A stretch of DNA of 33,419 bases from Lysobacter antibioticus HS124 (GCF_000336385.2 NZ_HG424498.1:1-33419), one strand, 5' to 3'; positions 1 to 9,785 are shown, counted from the stretch's first letter. Translations and numbers: made by a program. Notes: generated from the letters alone by a model not told the origin.

Positions 1-85
1 CGTCCGCGCCGGCGCGCGCGCGGCCGGCGCAGGCCGCGGCCAGCCAGCCCGCGGTCGCGAGCAGGAATCGTCTGCGGTCGATCAT
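1..85 (-). CDS. Tat-exported protein, 5' end only
   Basis: Only the first 28 codons are present; the gene runs off the left edge. The visible peptide begins MIDRRRFLLATAGWLAAACA. It has the twin-arginine pattern RRxFL (residues 4-8) followed by a hydrophobic, Ala-rich stretch and an AxA-like end (ARAGA), so the product is probably exported folded by the Tat system. A strong purine-rich Shine-Dalgarno (GGGAGGGG) lies just upstream of the ATG on the minus strand. Many Tat substrates bind cofactors, but the mature protein is outside the window and its function cannot be stated. It diverges from the peptidase gene at 349, with a 263-base spacer between them in which I see no further gene. Confidence 0.7.
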   Translation of the reverse strand, partial: MIDRRRFLLATAGWLAAACAGRARAGAD

Positions 86-348
86 GTCCCCTCCCTGATG
101 GCGCCGCGCGCGGTCGCGCGGTGCGTTCGTCCCTGTCCGCCGCGTCACAGCGAACGCGGCGCTCTTTCCTGCAAACGGCTCCCGGCGCCGATCGCGGCAC
201 TGTAAGCCAAACGGGTCGCCGCGCCGCCCGTGACTTTCGGGAGAGCGACGAGCCTGCGGCGCCGGGCTAAGCTCGGCTGTCCGCCGGCCGCGCCGCGGCC
301 CGGCGCGCTCGGATCCGCTCGACCGGATTCGCTCAGGGGAGACCGCCG

Positions 349-2331
<1,983 letters not shown>

Positions 2332-2485
2332 GCGAACGCGCAGGCGGCCGGTAGCCGCTGTCGACCGTTCGGTCCCGGCGTCGCTGCGCCGGCCTCCAAG
2401 GCCGCGCGCCTGGGGTTTTCCCTAACTGGGCCGAGCGCCGCCGCGCCGCTAAGGTCGGCGGCGACCTGAGCTGCCGGCCCTGGCG

Positions 2486-3301
2486 ATGACCGACCCGCTG
2501 AGCTTTCGTTCCGTCGATGCGCCGATGCCGCCGAGCGCTTGGCCGTCCGGCGATGAGGCCGCGGCGGACGCCACTGCCGGCTTCGGCCCGGCAGCGCTGA
2601 ACGCGATGCCGCTGGCCGAGCGCGAGATCCTCGCCAACGGCCTGGCCGAACGCCTGGACGCGTCGCAACTGCACGCATTGCGCAGCGCGTTCGGCGACAC
2701 CCTGGACCGCGCGGTGAACGAGCGCAGCGGTCCGGCGGTGCGCGAGGCCTATGCCGGCCGCGTCGCCGCCGAGACCCGGGAGATCGAAGCGCGCGTGGTC
2801 AATCCCGACGGCGGCGAGGTCAACCAGGCACGCTGGACCGTCGACGAACAAGGCCGGCCCGTGCGCGCCGAAGCCACCCTGCGCACCGTGTTCAGCGAAC
2901 TCGAACGCGGCGACGCCGAGACCCAGGCCCAGCGCGATGCCGCCGACCGCGGCATCGACGGCGATCAGGGCGGTCATGTGTTCGGTCATCGTTTCGTCAC
3001 CGACCAGGGCCTGAAGAACCTGTTCCCGCAGAACGGCAACTTCAACATGGGCGCCTACAAGACCTTGGAGAACGAGTGGGCGGCCTGGATCGACCAGGGC
3101 ATGGAGGTGCGCATCGCCATCGACCTGAGCCCGCGCGGCGCCGACCGACCGGACCGGGTTCGCATTTCCTATGAGGTGATCGACCCGGCCGACGGCGGCA
3201 GGGTTTACGATCAGCGCGTGAGCTTCGACAACCGCGCCGGACAGACGTACGACCGGATCGACAGCGAACAGATGGACGAGCTGATCGCAGCACGCGCCTA
3301 A
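2486..3301 (+). CDS. Putative nuclease toxin, EssD-like DNA/RNA non-specific endonuclease
   Basis: The 271-aa protein has two parts. Residues 1 to about 125 are a charged, mostly helical region (EREILANGLAERLDASQL) with no signal peptide and no recognised trafficking domain. Residues of about 130-271 resemble the Endonuclea_NS_2 / EssD-like nuclease fold found at the C-terminus of polymorphic toxins. Key features are GGHVFGH (His164 in the position of the catalytic His of the usual DRGH motif), NLFPQNGNFNMGAYKTLENEW (Asn178, Asn183, Asn187, Glu195) and the following beta strands VRIAIDLSP and VRISYEVID. The Arg of DRGH is replaced by Gly. An in-frame stop at 2450 limits the start, and 2486 is the first ATG, though its ribosome-binding site is weak. 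The next gene starts 21 bases downstream and fits an immunity partner. Delivery route is unknown. Family assignment is from motif recognition, not a search. Confidence 0.7.
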   Translation: MTDPLSFRSVDAPMPPSAWPSGDEAAADATAGFGPAALNAMPLAEREILANGLAERLDASQLHALRSAFGDTLDRAVNERSGPAVREAYAGRVAAETREIEARVVNPDGGEVNQARWTVDEQGRPVRAEATLRTVFSELERGDAETQAQRDAADRGIDGDQGGHVFGHRFVTDQGLKNLFPQNGNFNMGAYKTLENEWAAWIDQGMEVRIAIDLSPRGADRPDRVRISYEVIDPADGGRVYDQRVSFDNRAGQTYDRIDSEQMDELIAARA

Positions 3302-3322
3302 CCCGAACGCCCAAGGCTGGAC

Positions 3323-3697
3323 ATGAACAGAGACGAATTGCTCGGCGAGATCGCGCGCCTGATCGTGGTCGACCCCAAGGCCGGCGAGCGGCCCTGGGAC
3401 GGTTATGCCCTGATCGCCTGGTACGGCGAAGGCATCAGTCGCCTGAACGGCTTTCGCTACGACAAGGGCCAGCCCGGCGAGGCGCTGACGCCGTCGGGCG
3501 CCGAGATCGAGAACCGCCTGGAACAACTGCGCCGGGCCACCCGTGTCGCCGGCAAGGCGCCGTGGCGGGTCTGCATCATGCGCATCAACCGCGAAGCGGC
3601 GGAGGTAGCGATCGACTTCGAGTACGAGGACCCGGGCCGCTGGTACGTGACTCCCGACAGCGCCGCCGAAATCGCCGAACGCGTGCGCCCCTGCTGA
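3323..3697 (+). CDS. Putative immunity protein for the adjacent nuclease
   Basis: This is a small 124-aa soluble protein with no signal peptide or membrane segment, translated 21 bases after the nuclease gene and presumably co-transcribed with it. The C-terminal part (AAEVAIDFEYEDPGRWYVTP, residues of about 92-111) recalls the DYDYED-type motif of YezG/DUF600 immunity proteins, which neutralise YeeF-type nucleases with the same EssD-like fold. The N-terminal half (WDGYALIAWYGEGISRLNGFRY) would fit the strand-rich body of such a protein. An AAGG sequence precedes the ATG. The immunity role is inferred from gene order, size and this resemblance; a general DUF of unrelated role is the alternative. 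Confidence 0.6.
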   Translation: MNRDELLGEIARLIVVDPKAGERPWDGYALIAWYGEGISRLNGFRYDKGQPGEALTPSGAEIENRLEQLRRATRVAGKAPWRVCIMRINREAAEVAIDFEYEDPGRWYVTPDSAAEIAERVRPC

Positions 3698-3745
3698 GCC
3701 CTTCCACGCGTCGGCCCGCGGTCCGATGGGCGCACCTCGCCGCCT

Positions 3746-3835
3746 GGCGTCGTCCCCGCGAAAGTGGGGACCCGGGGCTCCATCGCGGCATGACGCCGAA
3801 GTCGCCGGATGCCCGCGTGCGCGGGCACGACGACC
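3746..3835. repeat. Inverted pair of short palindromic dispersed repeats
   Basis: The left unit contains GTCCCCgcgaaagtGGGGAC (3752-3771). The right unit contains TGCCCGCGTGCGCGGGCA (3810-3827), an 8-bp perfect stem with a 2-base centre. Their flanks match in inverted orientation: CGTCGT begins the left unit and ACGACG ends the right one. A third copy close to the right unit is at 9652-9679. The size, palindromy and intergenic placement are those of REP-type or dRS3-like dispersed repeats. Confidence 0.65.
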
Positions 3836-4086
3836 GGGAGCGATGCAGCCAAACCCAGCGGCCGCGATAGGGCTTCTAGCGCGACGCGGCGCGCCGTCCC
3901 GCGTGCCGGCAAGCCGGGACGGAAAGGGTTGAGCGCTTAACTCCCGCCGCCCCCTTCGCAGACCAGCGACCGTCGCTCCCGCCAACGCGGAAAGCCAGGG
4001 CTCCATCGCGCCCCGCCCCACACCGGCCGGCGCTCCGCAGCGCATCGGCTCACCCGACCACGCTCCGGCGCGGCAAGATCGCCCTG

Positions 4087-4115
4087 CCAATCCCGAATCC
4101 CCAATCCCCATCCCG
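4087..4115 (-). repeat. G-rich heptad tract, G-quadruplex capable on the minus strand
   Basis: The plus strand reads as alternating AATCCCG / AATCCCC units. On the minus strand this gives four or more runs of three or four G separated by 1-4 bases (GGGATGGGGATTGGGGATTC), meeting the usual G-quadruplex rule. The tract ends only a few bases before the ATG at 4121, in the place where a Shine-Dalgarno would be expected. Similar tracts occur at 23643-23672, 23714-23745 and 23824-23844. Confidence 0.7.
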
Positions 4116-4120
4116 GCCCC

Positions 4121-5113
4121 ATGCGCCTGCACGTCGACCGCTTCACCCTGGCCCTGCTCGCCGCCGTCGCGCTGGCCTGGGCCTGGCCCCTGAGCGGCGC
4201 GCCGGCCGCGGCGCTGGATCGCTTCACCGACGTCGCCATCGCGACGCTGTTCTTCCTCCACGGCGCGCGCCTGTCGCGCGAGGCGATTCGCGCCGGCGCG
4301 ACGCATTGGCGGCTGCATCTGCTGATCTTCGCCGCGACCTTCGTCCTGTTCCCGCTGCTCGGCCTGGCGCTCACGCCGCTGGCCACGCGCGGATTGACCC
4401 CGGAGCTGTACCTGGGTTTGTTGTTCCTGTGCTGCCTGCCCTCGACCGTGCAGTCCTCGATCGCGTTCACCTCGATGGCCGGCGGCAATGTCCCGGCTGC
4501 GGTCTGCAGCGCCTCGGCCTCGAGCCTGCTCGGCGTGTTCCTGACTCCGTTGCTGATGAGCGCATTGGCCGGTGCGCACGGCGGCATGGCCGATCCGGTC
4601 GAGGCGATCGGCAAGATCGTGCTGCAGTTGCTGGCGCCGTTCGTCGCCGGGCATCTGTTGCGGCCGTGGATCGGCGCCTGGGTCGCGCGGCGGCGCGCGC
4701 TGCTGCGCTATACCGACCAGGGCACGGTGCTGCTGGTGGTCTATGCCGCATTCGCCGCGTCGATGGGCAGCGGGCTGTGGCAGAGCACGCCGGTGGAATC
4801 GGTGTACCTGCTGCTGGCGATCTGCGCGCTGCTGCTGGCGGCGGTGATGATCGCGCTGACGATGGCCGCGCGCCGGCTCGGCTTCGACCGCAGCGACGAG
4901 ATCGCGATCGTGTTCTGCGGTTCGAAGAAGAGCCTGGCGACCGGCGTGCCGATGGCCAAGGTGCTGTTCGCCGGCCCGGCGCTGGGCGCGATCGTGTTGC
5001 CGGTGATGCTGTTCCACCAGATCCAGTTGCTGGTCTGCGCCCAGGTCGCCGCGCGTTACGCGCGCCGCCGCGCCGCGCCCGCGCCGGGCGCGGGCGACGA
5101 CGTCGCCGACTGA
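4121..5113 (+). CDS. Bile acid:sodium symporter-like (SBF_like) transporter
   Basis: The product is a 330-aa inner-membrane protein with nine to ten hydrophobic segments spread over its length. It resembles the SBF-like branch of the bile acid:sodium symporter family, the group containing bacterial YfeH and eukaryotic SLC10A7. Supporting segments are LFFLHGARLSREA near residue 45, LLFLCCLPSTVQSSIAFTSMAGGN around residue 105-130, and FCGSKKSLATGVPMAKVLF in the C-terminal half; these match the two crossed-helix core regions of the fold. Bacterial substrates in this branch are poorly defined, so none is named. The ATG at 4121 has no Shine-Dalgarno; a C-rich repeat tract sits there instead. The next gene starts 83 bases downstream on the same strand. 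Confidence 0.85.
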   Translation: MRLHVDRFTLALLAAVALAWAWPLSGAPAAALDRFTDVAIATLFFLHGARLSREAIRAGATHWRLHLLIFAATFVLFPLLGLALTPLATRGLTPELYLGLLFLCCLPSTVQSSIAFTSMAGGNVPAAVCSASASSLLGVFLTPLLMSALAGAHGGMADPVEAIGKIVLQLLAPFVAGHLLRPWIGAWVARRRALLRYTDQGTVLLVVYAAFAASMGSGLWQSTPVESVYLLLAICALLLAAVMIALTMAARRLGFDRSDEIAIVFCGSKKSLATGVPMAKVLFAGPALGAIVLPVMLFHQIQLLVCAQVAARYARRRAAPAPGAGDDVAD

Positions 5114-5196
5114 GCCGGCTTCGCGCCGGTTCGCCGCCAGTCAGGGTTGGCGCCGGACTCGCATCTACACTCCTCGCACTGCATCGCGAGGACGTC

Positions 5197-5823
5197 ATGC
5201 ATTCGCCAGGCAAGGATCGCCACGACCGCCTCGTCGCGGGCGCCATCGTCGTCATCGTCCATGCGCTGCTGGCCTGGACTGCGCACAAGCTGCTGCGCCA
5301 CGCACCGCCGATCGCGACCGCGGTCGACACCCAGCTGTATTGGATCGTGCGTGCGCCCCCGCCCGCGCCACCGCCGCCTGCCCGCAACGAACCGCGCCGG
5401 CCGCAAGCGCCGGCACGGCGCTCGACCGCCGCGGCAAGCGCCATCGTGCCGCCCGCGTCGGGCCCCATCGATCCGTTTCCGGCGCCCGCGGTTCCAGCCG
5501 CAGCGTCCGCCCCGGCCAGCGGGCTGTCGGCCGACTTCGTCGATCAAGCCCGCCGCCAGGCCGATCGCGGCCTGAGCTTCGCCGCGCGCGATCCGTTCGC
5601 GCGCGCCGCGCCGGCCTTGCCGGGCGCCGGCGTCGAACGCTTCCGCATGGCCGCGCCACGCTCGCCGCAGAGCGTCCTGCGCTCGCTCGGCCGCCTGTTC
5701 GGCGGCGGCGACCCGGCCGCGCCCTGTCGCGAGCTCAATCGCCAGATCGAGGAAATGGCCCAGGACGGCGATTCGCCGGCCCTGCAGGAGGCCTACGCCA
5801 GCCAGCAACGCTGGTGCCGCTGA
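5197..5823 (+). CDS. Membrane-anchored proline-rich hypothetical protein
   Basis: The frame is open far upstream, but the protein-like part starts at the ATG at 5197 (MHSPGKDRHDR), giving 208 aa. Residues of about 12-30 (LVAGAIVVIVHALLAWTAH) form one membrane anchor with a basic N-terminus facing the cytoplasm. Residues 50-105 are Pro/Ala/Arg-rich (APPPAPPPPARNEP), as in periplasm-spanning TonB linkers. The C-terminal part contains LGRLFGGGDPAAPCRELNRQIEEMAQ and SQQRWC, with two Cys that could pair. The layout recalls TonB/energy-transducer proteins, but no TonB C-terminal domain is present, so the role is unknown. It converges with cyoE, with 18 bases between the stop codons. Confidence 0.72.
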   Translation: MHSPGKDRHDRLVAGAIVVIVHALLAWTAHKLLRHAPPIATAVDTQLYWIVRAPPPAPPPPARNEPRRPQAPARRSTAAASAIVPPASGPIDPFPAPAVPAAASAPASGLSADFVDQARRQADRGLSFAARDPFARAAPALPGAGVERFRMAAPRSPQSVLRSLGRLFGGGDPAAPCRELNRQIEEMAQDGDSPALQEAYASQQRWCR

Positions 5824-5841
5824 GCGCGGCCGATGCGCCGG

Positions 5842-6774
5842 TCAACCGGCGCGCTGCAACTCGAACAAGGGCGCCGGCTGCAGCGAGGTCGGCAGCCAGT
5901 GATCGATCATCAGGAACGCGAACAGCACCATCAGATACACGATGGAGTAGTTGAACACCTTCATCGCGTACAACTCGTCCGGCGGGTTCATCAGCCGCCA
6001 GGCGTAGTAGAGGAACATCGCGTCCAGCACCAGTACGCCGAACAGGTAGAAGTAGCCGCTCATGCCGAACACGCAGGGCAGCACCGACACCACCGCCAGC
6101 AGGATGGTGTAGAACAGGATCTGCCAGCGGGTGTAGGCCACGCCGTGGGTCACCGGCAGCATCGGCACCATCGCCCGCGCATAGTCGGCGCGGCGGAAGA
6201 TCGCCAGCGCCCAGAAATGCGGCGGCGTCCAGACGAAGATGATCAACACCAGCAACAGCGCATGGGCCCAATCCCAATCGCCCCGCATGCCGGTGACCGC
6301 GGCCCAGCCGAGCAGCGGCGGCGCCGCGCCGGCGATGCCGCCGATGACGATGTTCTGCGGCGTAGCGCGCTTGAGGTAGACGGTGTAGATCACCGCGTAG
6401 CCGATCAGCGAAGCGAAGGTCAGCACCGCGGTGATCGCGTTGACCCAGACCACCAGGATCAGCATCGACGCCGCGGCCAGGATCAGCGCGAACACCAGCG
6501 CCTGGGTCGGGCTGACCTGGCCGGCGACGATCGGCCGCCACGAGGTGCGCGCCATCTTGGCGTCGATGCGCGAGTCCAGCAGTTGGTTGATCGCCGCCGC
6601 CGAGGACGCGGCCAGCCAGATGCCGAGAAAGCCCAGCACCGACTCGCGCAGCGGCGGCCAGCCCGGCACCGCCATGAACATGCCGACGATCGCGGTGAAC
6701 ACGATCAGCGCGACCACGCGCGGCTTGGTCAGGTCCCAATACTGCTTGAACGTGGGGCGGGTGGCGGCGTTCAT
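5842..6774 (-). CDS. cyoE: Protoheme IX farnesyltransferase (heme O synthase)
   Basis: CyoE/CtaB attaches a farnesyl group to protoheme to give heme O, the precursor of heme A for the aa3 oxidase. The 310-aa polytopic membrane protein has the UbiA-type prenyltransferase signature [20 protein letters not shown] (Asn and Asp residues that bind Mg-diphosphate) and about nine membrane helices. A second conserved loop is [21 protein letters not shown], followed by [11 protein letters not shown] chose the ATG at 6774, which overlaps the ctaA stop codon as TGATG and implies coupled translation; a GTG one codon upstream is the alternative. It is the last gene of the minus-strand cox assembly block. 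Confidence 0.95.
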   Translation of the reverse strand: MNAATRPTFKQYWDLTKPRVVALIVFTAIVGMFMAVPGWPPLRESVLGFLGIWLAASSAAAINQLLDSRIDAKMARTSWRPIVAGQVSPTQALVFALILAAASMLILVVWVNAITAVLTFASLIGYAVIYTVYLKRATPQNIVIGGIAGAAPPLLGWAAVTGMRGDWDWAHALLLVLIIFVWTPPHFWALAIFRRADYARAMVPMLPVTHGVAYTRWQILFYTILLAVVSVLPCVFGMSGYFYLFGVLVLDAMFLYYAWRLMNPPDELYAMKVFNYSIVYLMVLFAFLMIDHWLPTSLQPAPLFELQRAG

Positions 6775-7934
6775 CACGGCTCCGGCGTGCGCAGGCGCGC
6801 GAGCAGGGACACCAGTGCGAACAGCAGCAGCGCGGCGCCGCCGTTATGCGCCACCGCGACCGCCAGCGGCAGGCCGAGCTTGACGTTGGCGATGCCCAGG
6901 CCGACCTGCAGCAGAGTCAGCGCGGCGAGCAGGCTGCCCCAGCCGCGCAGCCCGGGGGTGCGCAGCAACTTGGCCGCCAGGCCGATCAGATAGACGAACA
7001 CCGCCACCGCCATGATCCGGTGGGCGAGCTGGATCGCGATCCGCGCCTCGCCGTCGAGGATGCCGCCCTCGTAATCCACGCCGATGCCGCGCCAGAGCAC
7101 GAAGGCCTCGCCGAAATCGTGGCGCGGCCACCACTGGCCGACGCAGGTCGGGAAATCGTTGCCGCAGGCCAACGCGGCATAGTTGGCGCTGGTCCAGCCG
7201 CCCAGCGCGATCTGCACGCCGAGTACGCCGATGCCGAGCGCGATCCAGCGGCACAGCGCCGGCGCATCGGCCAGCCGGATCGGCCGGTCGATCGCGCGCC
7301 AGGCGATCCACACCAGCAGCGAAAAGGTCAGCAGGCCGCCGAGCAGATGGCCCATGACCACGATGGGCTTGAGCAGCCAGGTCACCGTCCACATGCCCAG
7401 CAGGGCCTGGAAGATGATCACCGCCAGGGTCAGCGCGCAGGCCCGCGACAGGTCGGTATTGCTCCAGCGCAACGCCGCGGCGAGCAGGATGCCTTCGCCG
7501 ACGATCGCCAGCGCCGAGGCGGCGACGTGTTGGCCGCGCATGTACAGCGGAATCGCGACCGCGACCACCGCGGCAGCGGCCAGCACCTGGGCCATGCCCT
7601 TGCTGCGGCGGCGCGCCGAGACCACGGCCAGGGTCAGGGTCAGCACGCCGAGCAAGCCGGCGATCATGCGGTGGAACTGCTCGCGCCAGGCCTTGTCGAC
7701 CTCGACCGGGCGGATCTGGGTCGCGGCGTGGTCGCCGATCTCGTGCGGGTTGGTCGGCCAGGCCGCGCGGCCGTAGCAGGTCGGCCAATCCGGGCAGCTC
7801 AGACCGGCATGGGACAGGCGCACGAAGGCGCCGAACACGATCACGCACAGCGCCAGCCCCACGGCCAGCCAGGCGATGCGGTGGAAGTTCTTGTACAGGC
7901 CCGGGGTCGCCAGGCCTTTGCCGGTTACGCTCAT
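6774..7934 (-). CDS. ctaA: Heme A synthase
   Basis: CtaA (COX15) oxidises the methyl group of heme O to the formyl group of heme A in the inner membrane. The 386-aa protein has about eight membrane helices and the family's conserved His residues in [23 protein letters not shown] and LAHRIMAV. Two periplasmic loops carry [10 protein letters not shown] and CGNDFPTC, Cys pairs typical of one CtaA class. An upstream in-frame extension to 7988 adds 18 residues of low-complexity sequence unlike the family; the ATG at 7934 ([22 protein letters not shown]) fits better, though its ribosome-binding site is weak. It lies 67 bases after the Sco-like gene and its stop overlaps the cyoE start. Confidence 0.93.
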   Translation of the reverse strand: MSVTGKGLATPGLYKNFHRIAWLAVGLALCVIVFGAFVRLSHAGLSCPDWPTCYGRAAWPTNPHEIGDHAATQIRPVEVDKAWREQFHRMIAGLLGVLTLTLAVVSARRRSKGMAQVLAAAAVVAVAIPLYMRGQHVAASALAIVGEGILLAAALRWSNTDLSRACALTLAVIIFQALLGMWTVTWLLKPIVVMGHLLGGLLTFSLLVWIAWRAIDRPIRLADAPALCRWIALGIGVLGVQIALGGWTSANYAALACGNDFPTCVGQWWPRHDFGEAFVLWRGIGVDYEGGILDGEARIAIQLAHRIMAVAVFVYLIGLAAKLLRTPGLRGWGSLLAALTLLQVGLGIANVKLGLPLAVAVAHNGGAALLLFALVSLLARLRTPEP

Positions 7935-8001
7935 TCTCGAAAGGGTTCCCGCGGCGCCCGGTCGCGGCGACGCCCCCGGGGCGCGCACGACCGTCGGTCG
8001 C

Positions 8002-8583
8002 TCACATCAGTTTCAGCAATTTGGCCAGATCCGCGCGCAGCCCGCCCGGTTCGAAGCCGGGAGCGTAACGCAGAATCACAAAACCGTTCGGGTCGACCAC
8101 ATACACCGGCACCCCGGCCGGGTCGTTCAGGCGCGGCAGGGCCGCGCGCAGCGCCGGCGACGGCGCCAGCACCCGCAGCGAGGCCGGGCGAGCCGCACCG
8201 GCCGGCGGCTCGCCGACCCACAGCAGCTCGACGTGGTCCGCGTCCTTGCCGAACAGCTGCCAGACCGTGTCGAGCTGGCGCGACAACGCGACGCAGGCGG
8301 CGGCGCAACCGGCGGGCGGCGCGACCACTATCCGCCAGATGCGCGCGCCCGGGTTCCAGGCGTAGGCGCGACCGTCGGCCAGCTGCGGCGGCTGCCGGCG
8401 CAGGTCGGGCTTGGGCTCCAGCAGTTCGCCGTGCTGGCGGTTCACCGCCGGGTGCAGGTCTGCGAACCGCAATACCCCGGCGACCAGCATCGGCACGAAG
8501 AAGAAGGCGGCGATCAGTAGCAGGGTCAGGCGATTGCGCTTGCGCTGCTGCGCGGAAACGGTGTGGCTCGGGGTGGGGGTCAT
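8002..8583 (-). CDS. Membrane-anchored Sco-like protein with CxxxC, cox cluster
   Basis: The 193-aa protein has one N-terminal membrane helix (residues of about 19-38, TLLLIAAFFFVPMLVAGVL) and a periplasmic domain ending in a thioredoxin-fold-like strand pattern (VPVYVVDPNGFVILRYAPGF, then a C-terminal helix). Cys93 and Cys97 form a CxxxC motif (GCAAAC) in the place where Sco1/SenC proteins carry their copper-binding CxxxC. The distal copper-ligand His of true Sco proteins is not evident. Homologous genes of unknown function are commonly found between surf1 and ctaA. The start ATG overlaps the surf1 stop by four bases (ATGA), so translation is coupled. A role in copper or thiol chemistry for CuA assembly is inference. 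Confidence 0.75.
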   Translation of the reverse strand: MTPTPSHTVSAQQRKRNRLTLLLIAAFFFVPMLVAGVLRFADLHPAVNRQHGELLEPKPDLRRQPPQLADGRAYAWNPGARIWRIVVAPPAGCAAACVALSRQLDTVWQLFGKDADHVELLWVGEPPAGAARPASLRVLAPSPALRAALPRLNDPAGVPVYVVDPNGFVILRYAPGFEPGGLRADLAKLLKLM

Positions 8584-9308
8584 GGGCGGGCGCGGCGTGG
8601 GCGGCGGAACGTCAGGATCAGGGCGGTGGCCAGCACCGCGACGGCGAGCGCGAACCACTGCAGGGAATAGCCGCGGTGCTTGTCCGGCGGCAAGGTGTTG
8701 GCGAGCAGCTCCAGGTCGCGGTCGTAGCCCAGGCGCAGCGCCGGGTCCAGGCGCAGCACGCGCGGCGCCAACGGTGCCGACAGCCCGGTCGCAGCGGCGA
8801 TCGCCGCCGGATCGACCCGGGTCAGCAGCCAGCCCTCGCCCTCGCGCGCCAGCCCGGCGCCCAGGGCGATGCCCGGCGACGGCGGCGGCGCGAGCAGGCC
8901 GCTGAGCGCGAGCTCGCCTTCGGGACGCGCGATCGCCGGCAGGCGACGGTCGCCGGTCAGCGGCAGCCAACCCAGGTCGACCAGCAGCGGCGCGCCCTGG
9001 CGCGGCAGGAAAATGCGATAGGCGCGCACCCCGGCGCGACCGTGGCGCTGCTGGTTGTCGAGCAGCAGCGCGCCGCGTTCGTCGAAGCGGCCCAGGCCCG
9101 CGGCCCAATCGACCGTGGCGCGGCGCGCCGGATCGGCGGCCGCCGACAACGGCCGCGGCAGACGCTCGCGCAGCACCTGTGCCGCGGCATCGAGCATGGC
9201 CTGCTTCTCGACCGCGCGTCGCGCCTGCCACAGGCCCAGGTGGGCGAACAGCGCGATCGCGCACAGCGCCAAGGCCCAGCCCAACAGCAAGGTGCCGCGA
9301 CGGCTCAC
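8580..9308 (-). CDS. Surf1-family cytochrome oxidase assembly protein
   Basis: Surf1 proteins assist insertion of heme A into cytochrome oxidase subunit I. The 242-aa product has the family layout: an N-terminal membrane helix (LLLGWALALCAIALFAHLG) followed by LWQARRAVEKQAMLD, a periplasmic domain with DNQQRHGRAGVRAYR and LVDLGWLPL, and a C-terminal helix after HRGYSLQWFALAVAVLATALIL. No ATG fits; the GTG at 9308 (SRRGTLLLG) has a well-spaced GGAG upstream and gives the usual length. The open frame continues upstream but the extension is not protein-like. The stop overlaps the next gene. The 66-base spacer to the divergent small twin-TM gene must contain promoters for both sides. Confidence 0.9.
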   Translation of the reverse strand: MSRRGTLLLGWALALCAIALFAHLGLWQARRAVEKQAMLDAAAQVLRERLPRPLSAAADPARRATVDWAAGLGRFDERGALLLDNQQRHGRAGVRAYRIFLPRQGAPLLVDLGWLPLTGDRRLPAIARPEGELALSGLLAPPPSPGIALGAGLAREGEGWLLTRVDPAAIAAATGLSAPLAPRVLRLDPALRLGYDRDLELLANTLPPDKHRGYSLQWFALAVAVLATALILTFRRPRRARP

Positions 9309-9374
9309 CCCAAGCTCCGGGCGGACTGCGATAATCCGCGCTTCGCACCGGCGCGCGCACCGAAGGAGGCCGCG

Positions 9375-9602
9375 ATGAGCCAAGAGCTGAAGGTCCTGCT
9401 GGTAGTCGCGTTCCTCGGGATCATTCTGTGGAATCTGGGCGCGGGCCTGTATTACATGCTGGTGGACAAAGGGCAGAGCAAACGCACCGTCAACGCGCTG
9501 ACCCGGCGCATCGCGCTGTCGGTGGCGCTGATCCTGATCGTGATCCTGTCGATCTGGATGGGCTGGATCACCCCGCACGGCGTCGGCGCCAACCCGGGTT
9601 GA
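9375..9602 (+). CDS. Twin transmembrane protein, DUF2909 type
   Basis: This small gene encodes 75 aa with two membrane helices (residues of about 5-28 and 45-64) joined by a short basic loop (DKGQSKRTVNALTRR). It matches the DUF2909 family, which is regularly found in cox clusters of gammaproteobacteria and has no assigned biochemical role. The ATG has a strong Shine-Dalgarno (GAAGGAGG). It is on the plus strand, opposite to the flanking cox genes, and diverges from surf1. An accessory role in oxidase assembly is a guess from location only. Confidence 0.85.
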   Translation: MSQELKVLLVVAFLGIILWNLGAGLYYMLVDKGQSKRTVNALTRRIALSVALILIVILSIWMGWITPHGVGANPG

Positions 9603-9651
9603 GGCGACGCCGAGCGATACGGCCCGGCGGCCTATTATGGCGCTGAAGTCT

Positions 9652-9679
9652 CTGGATGCCCGCCTGCGCGGGCATGACG
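9652..9679. repeat. Third copy of the palindromic dispersed repeat
   Basis: The core TGCCCGCCTGCGCGGGCA (9657-9674) lies in a context (GGAT before, TGACG after) that matches the copy at 3806-3833 at all but about three of 28 positions. It is in the non-coding stretch after the DUF2909 gene. Confidence 0.65.
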
Positions 9680-9785
9680 GCCTGCGGGTTGCGCGGGCGC
9701 AGCAAGCCGCGGGCAAGCCATAGGGCGGCGACGGAGGGGTCGACCCGCTTGAGCCCCTGCGTCCCCACGGACGCCGCCAAACGCG

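Larger units (their letters stand above)
3698..4120. other. 423-base spacer with dispersed repeats, no gene
   Basis: I see no convincing gene here; the open frames have no ribosome-binding sites or recognisable protein character. The spacer holds an inverted pair of palindromic dispersed repeats (3752-3771 and 3810-3827) and, directly before the transporter start codon, a C-rich heptad tract (4087-4115). It separates the toxin/immunity pair from the transporter gene. Confidence 0.6.

Noticed and set aside
7935-7988. N-terminal extension of ctaA to 7988
   Set aside because: The added residues are Pro/Gly/Arg low-complexity sequence unlike any CtaA start; the ATG at 7934 leads straight into the conserved FHRIAW region.
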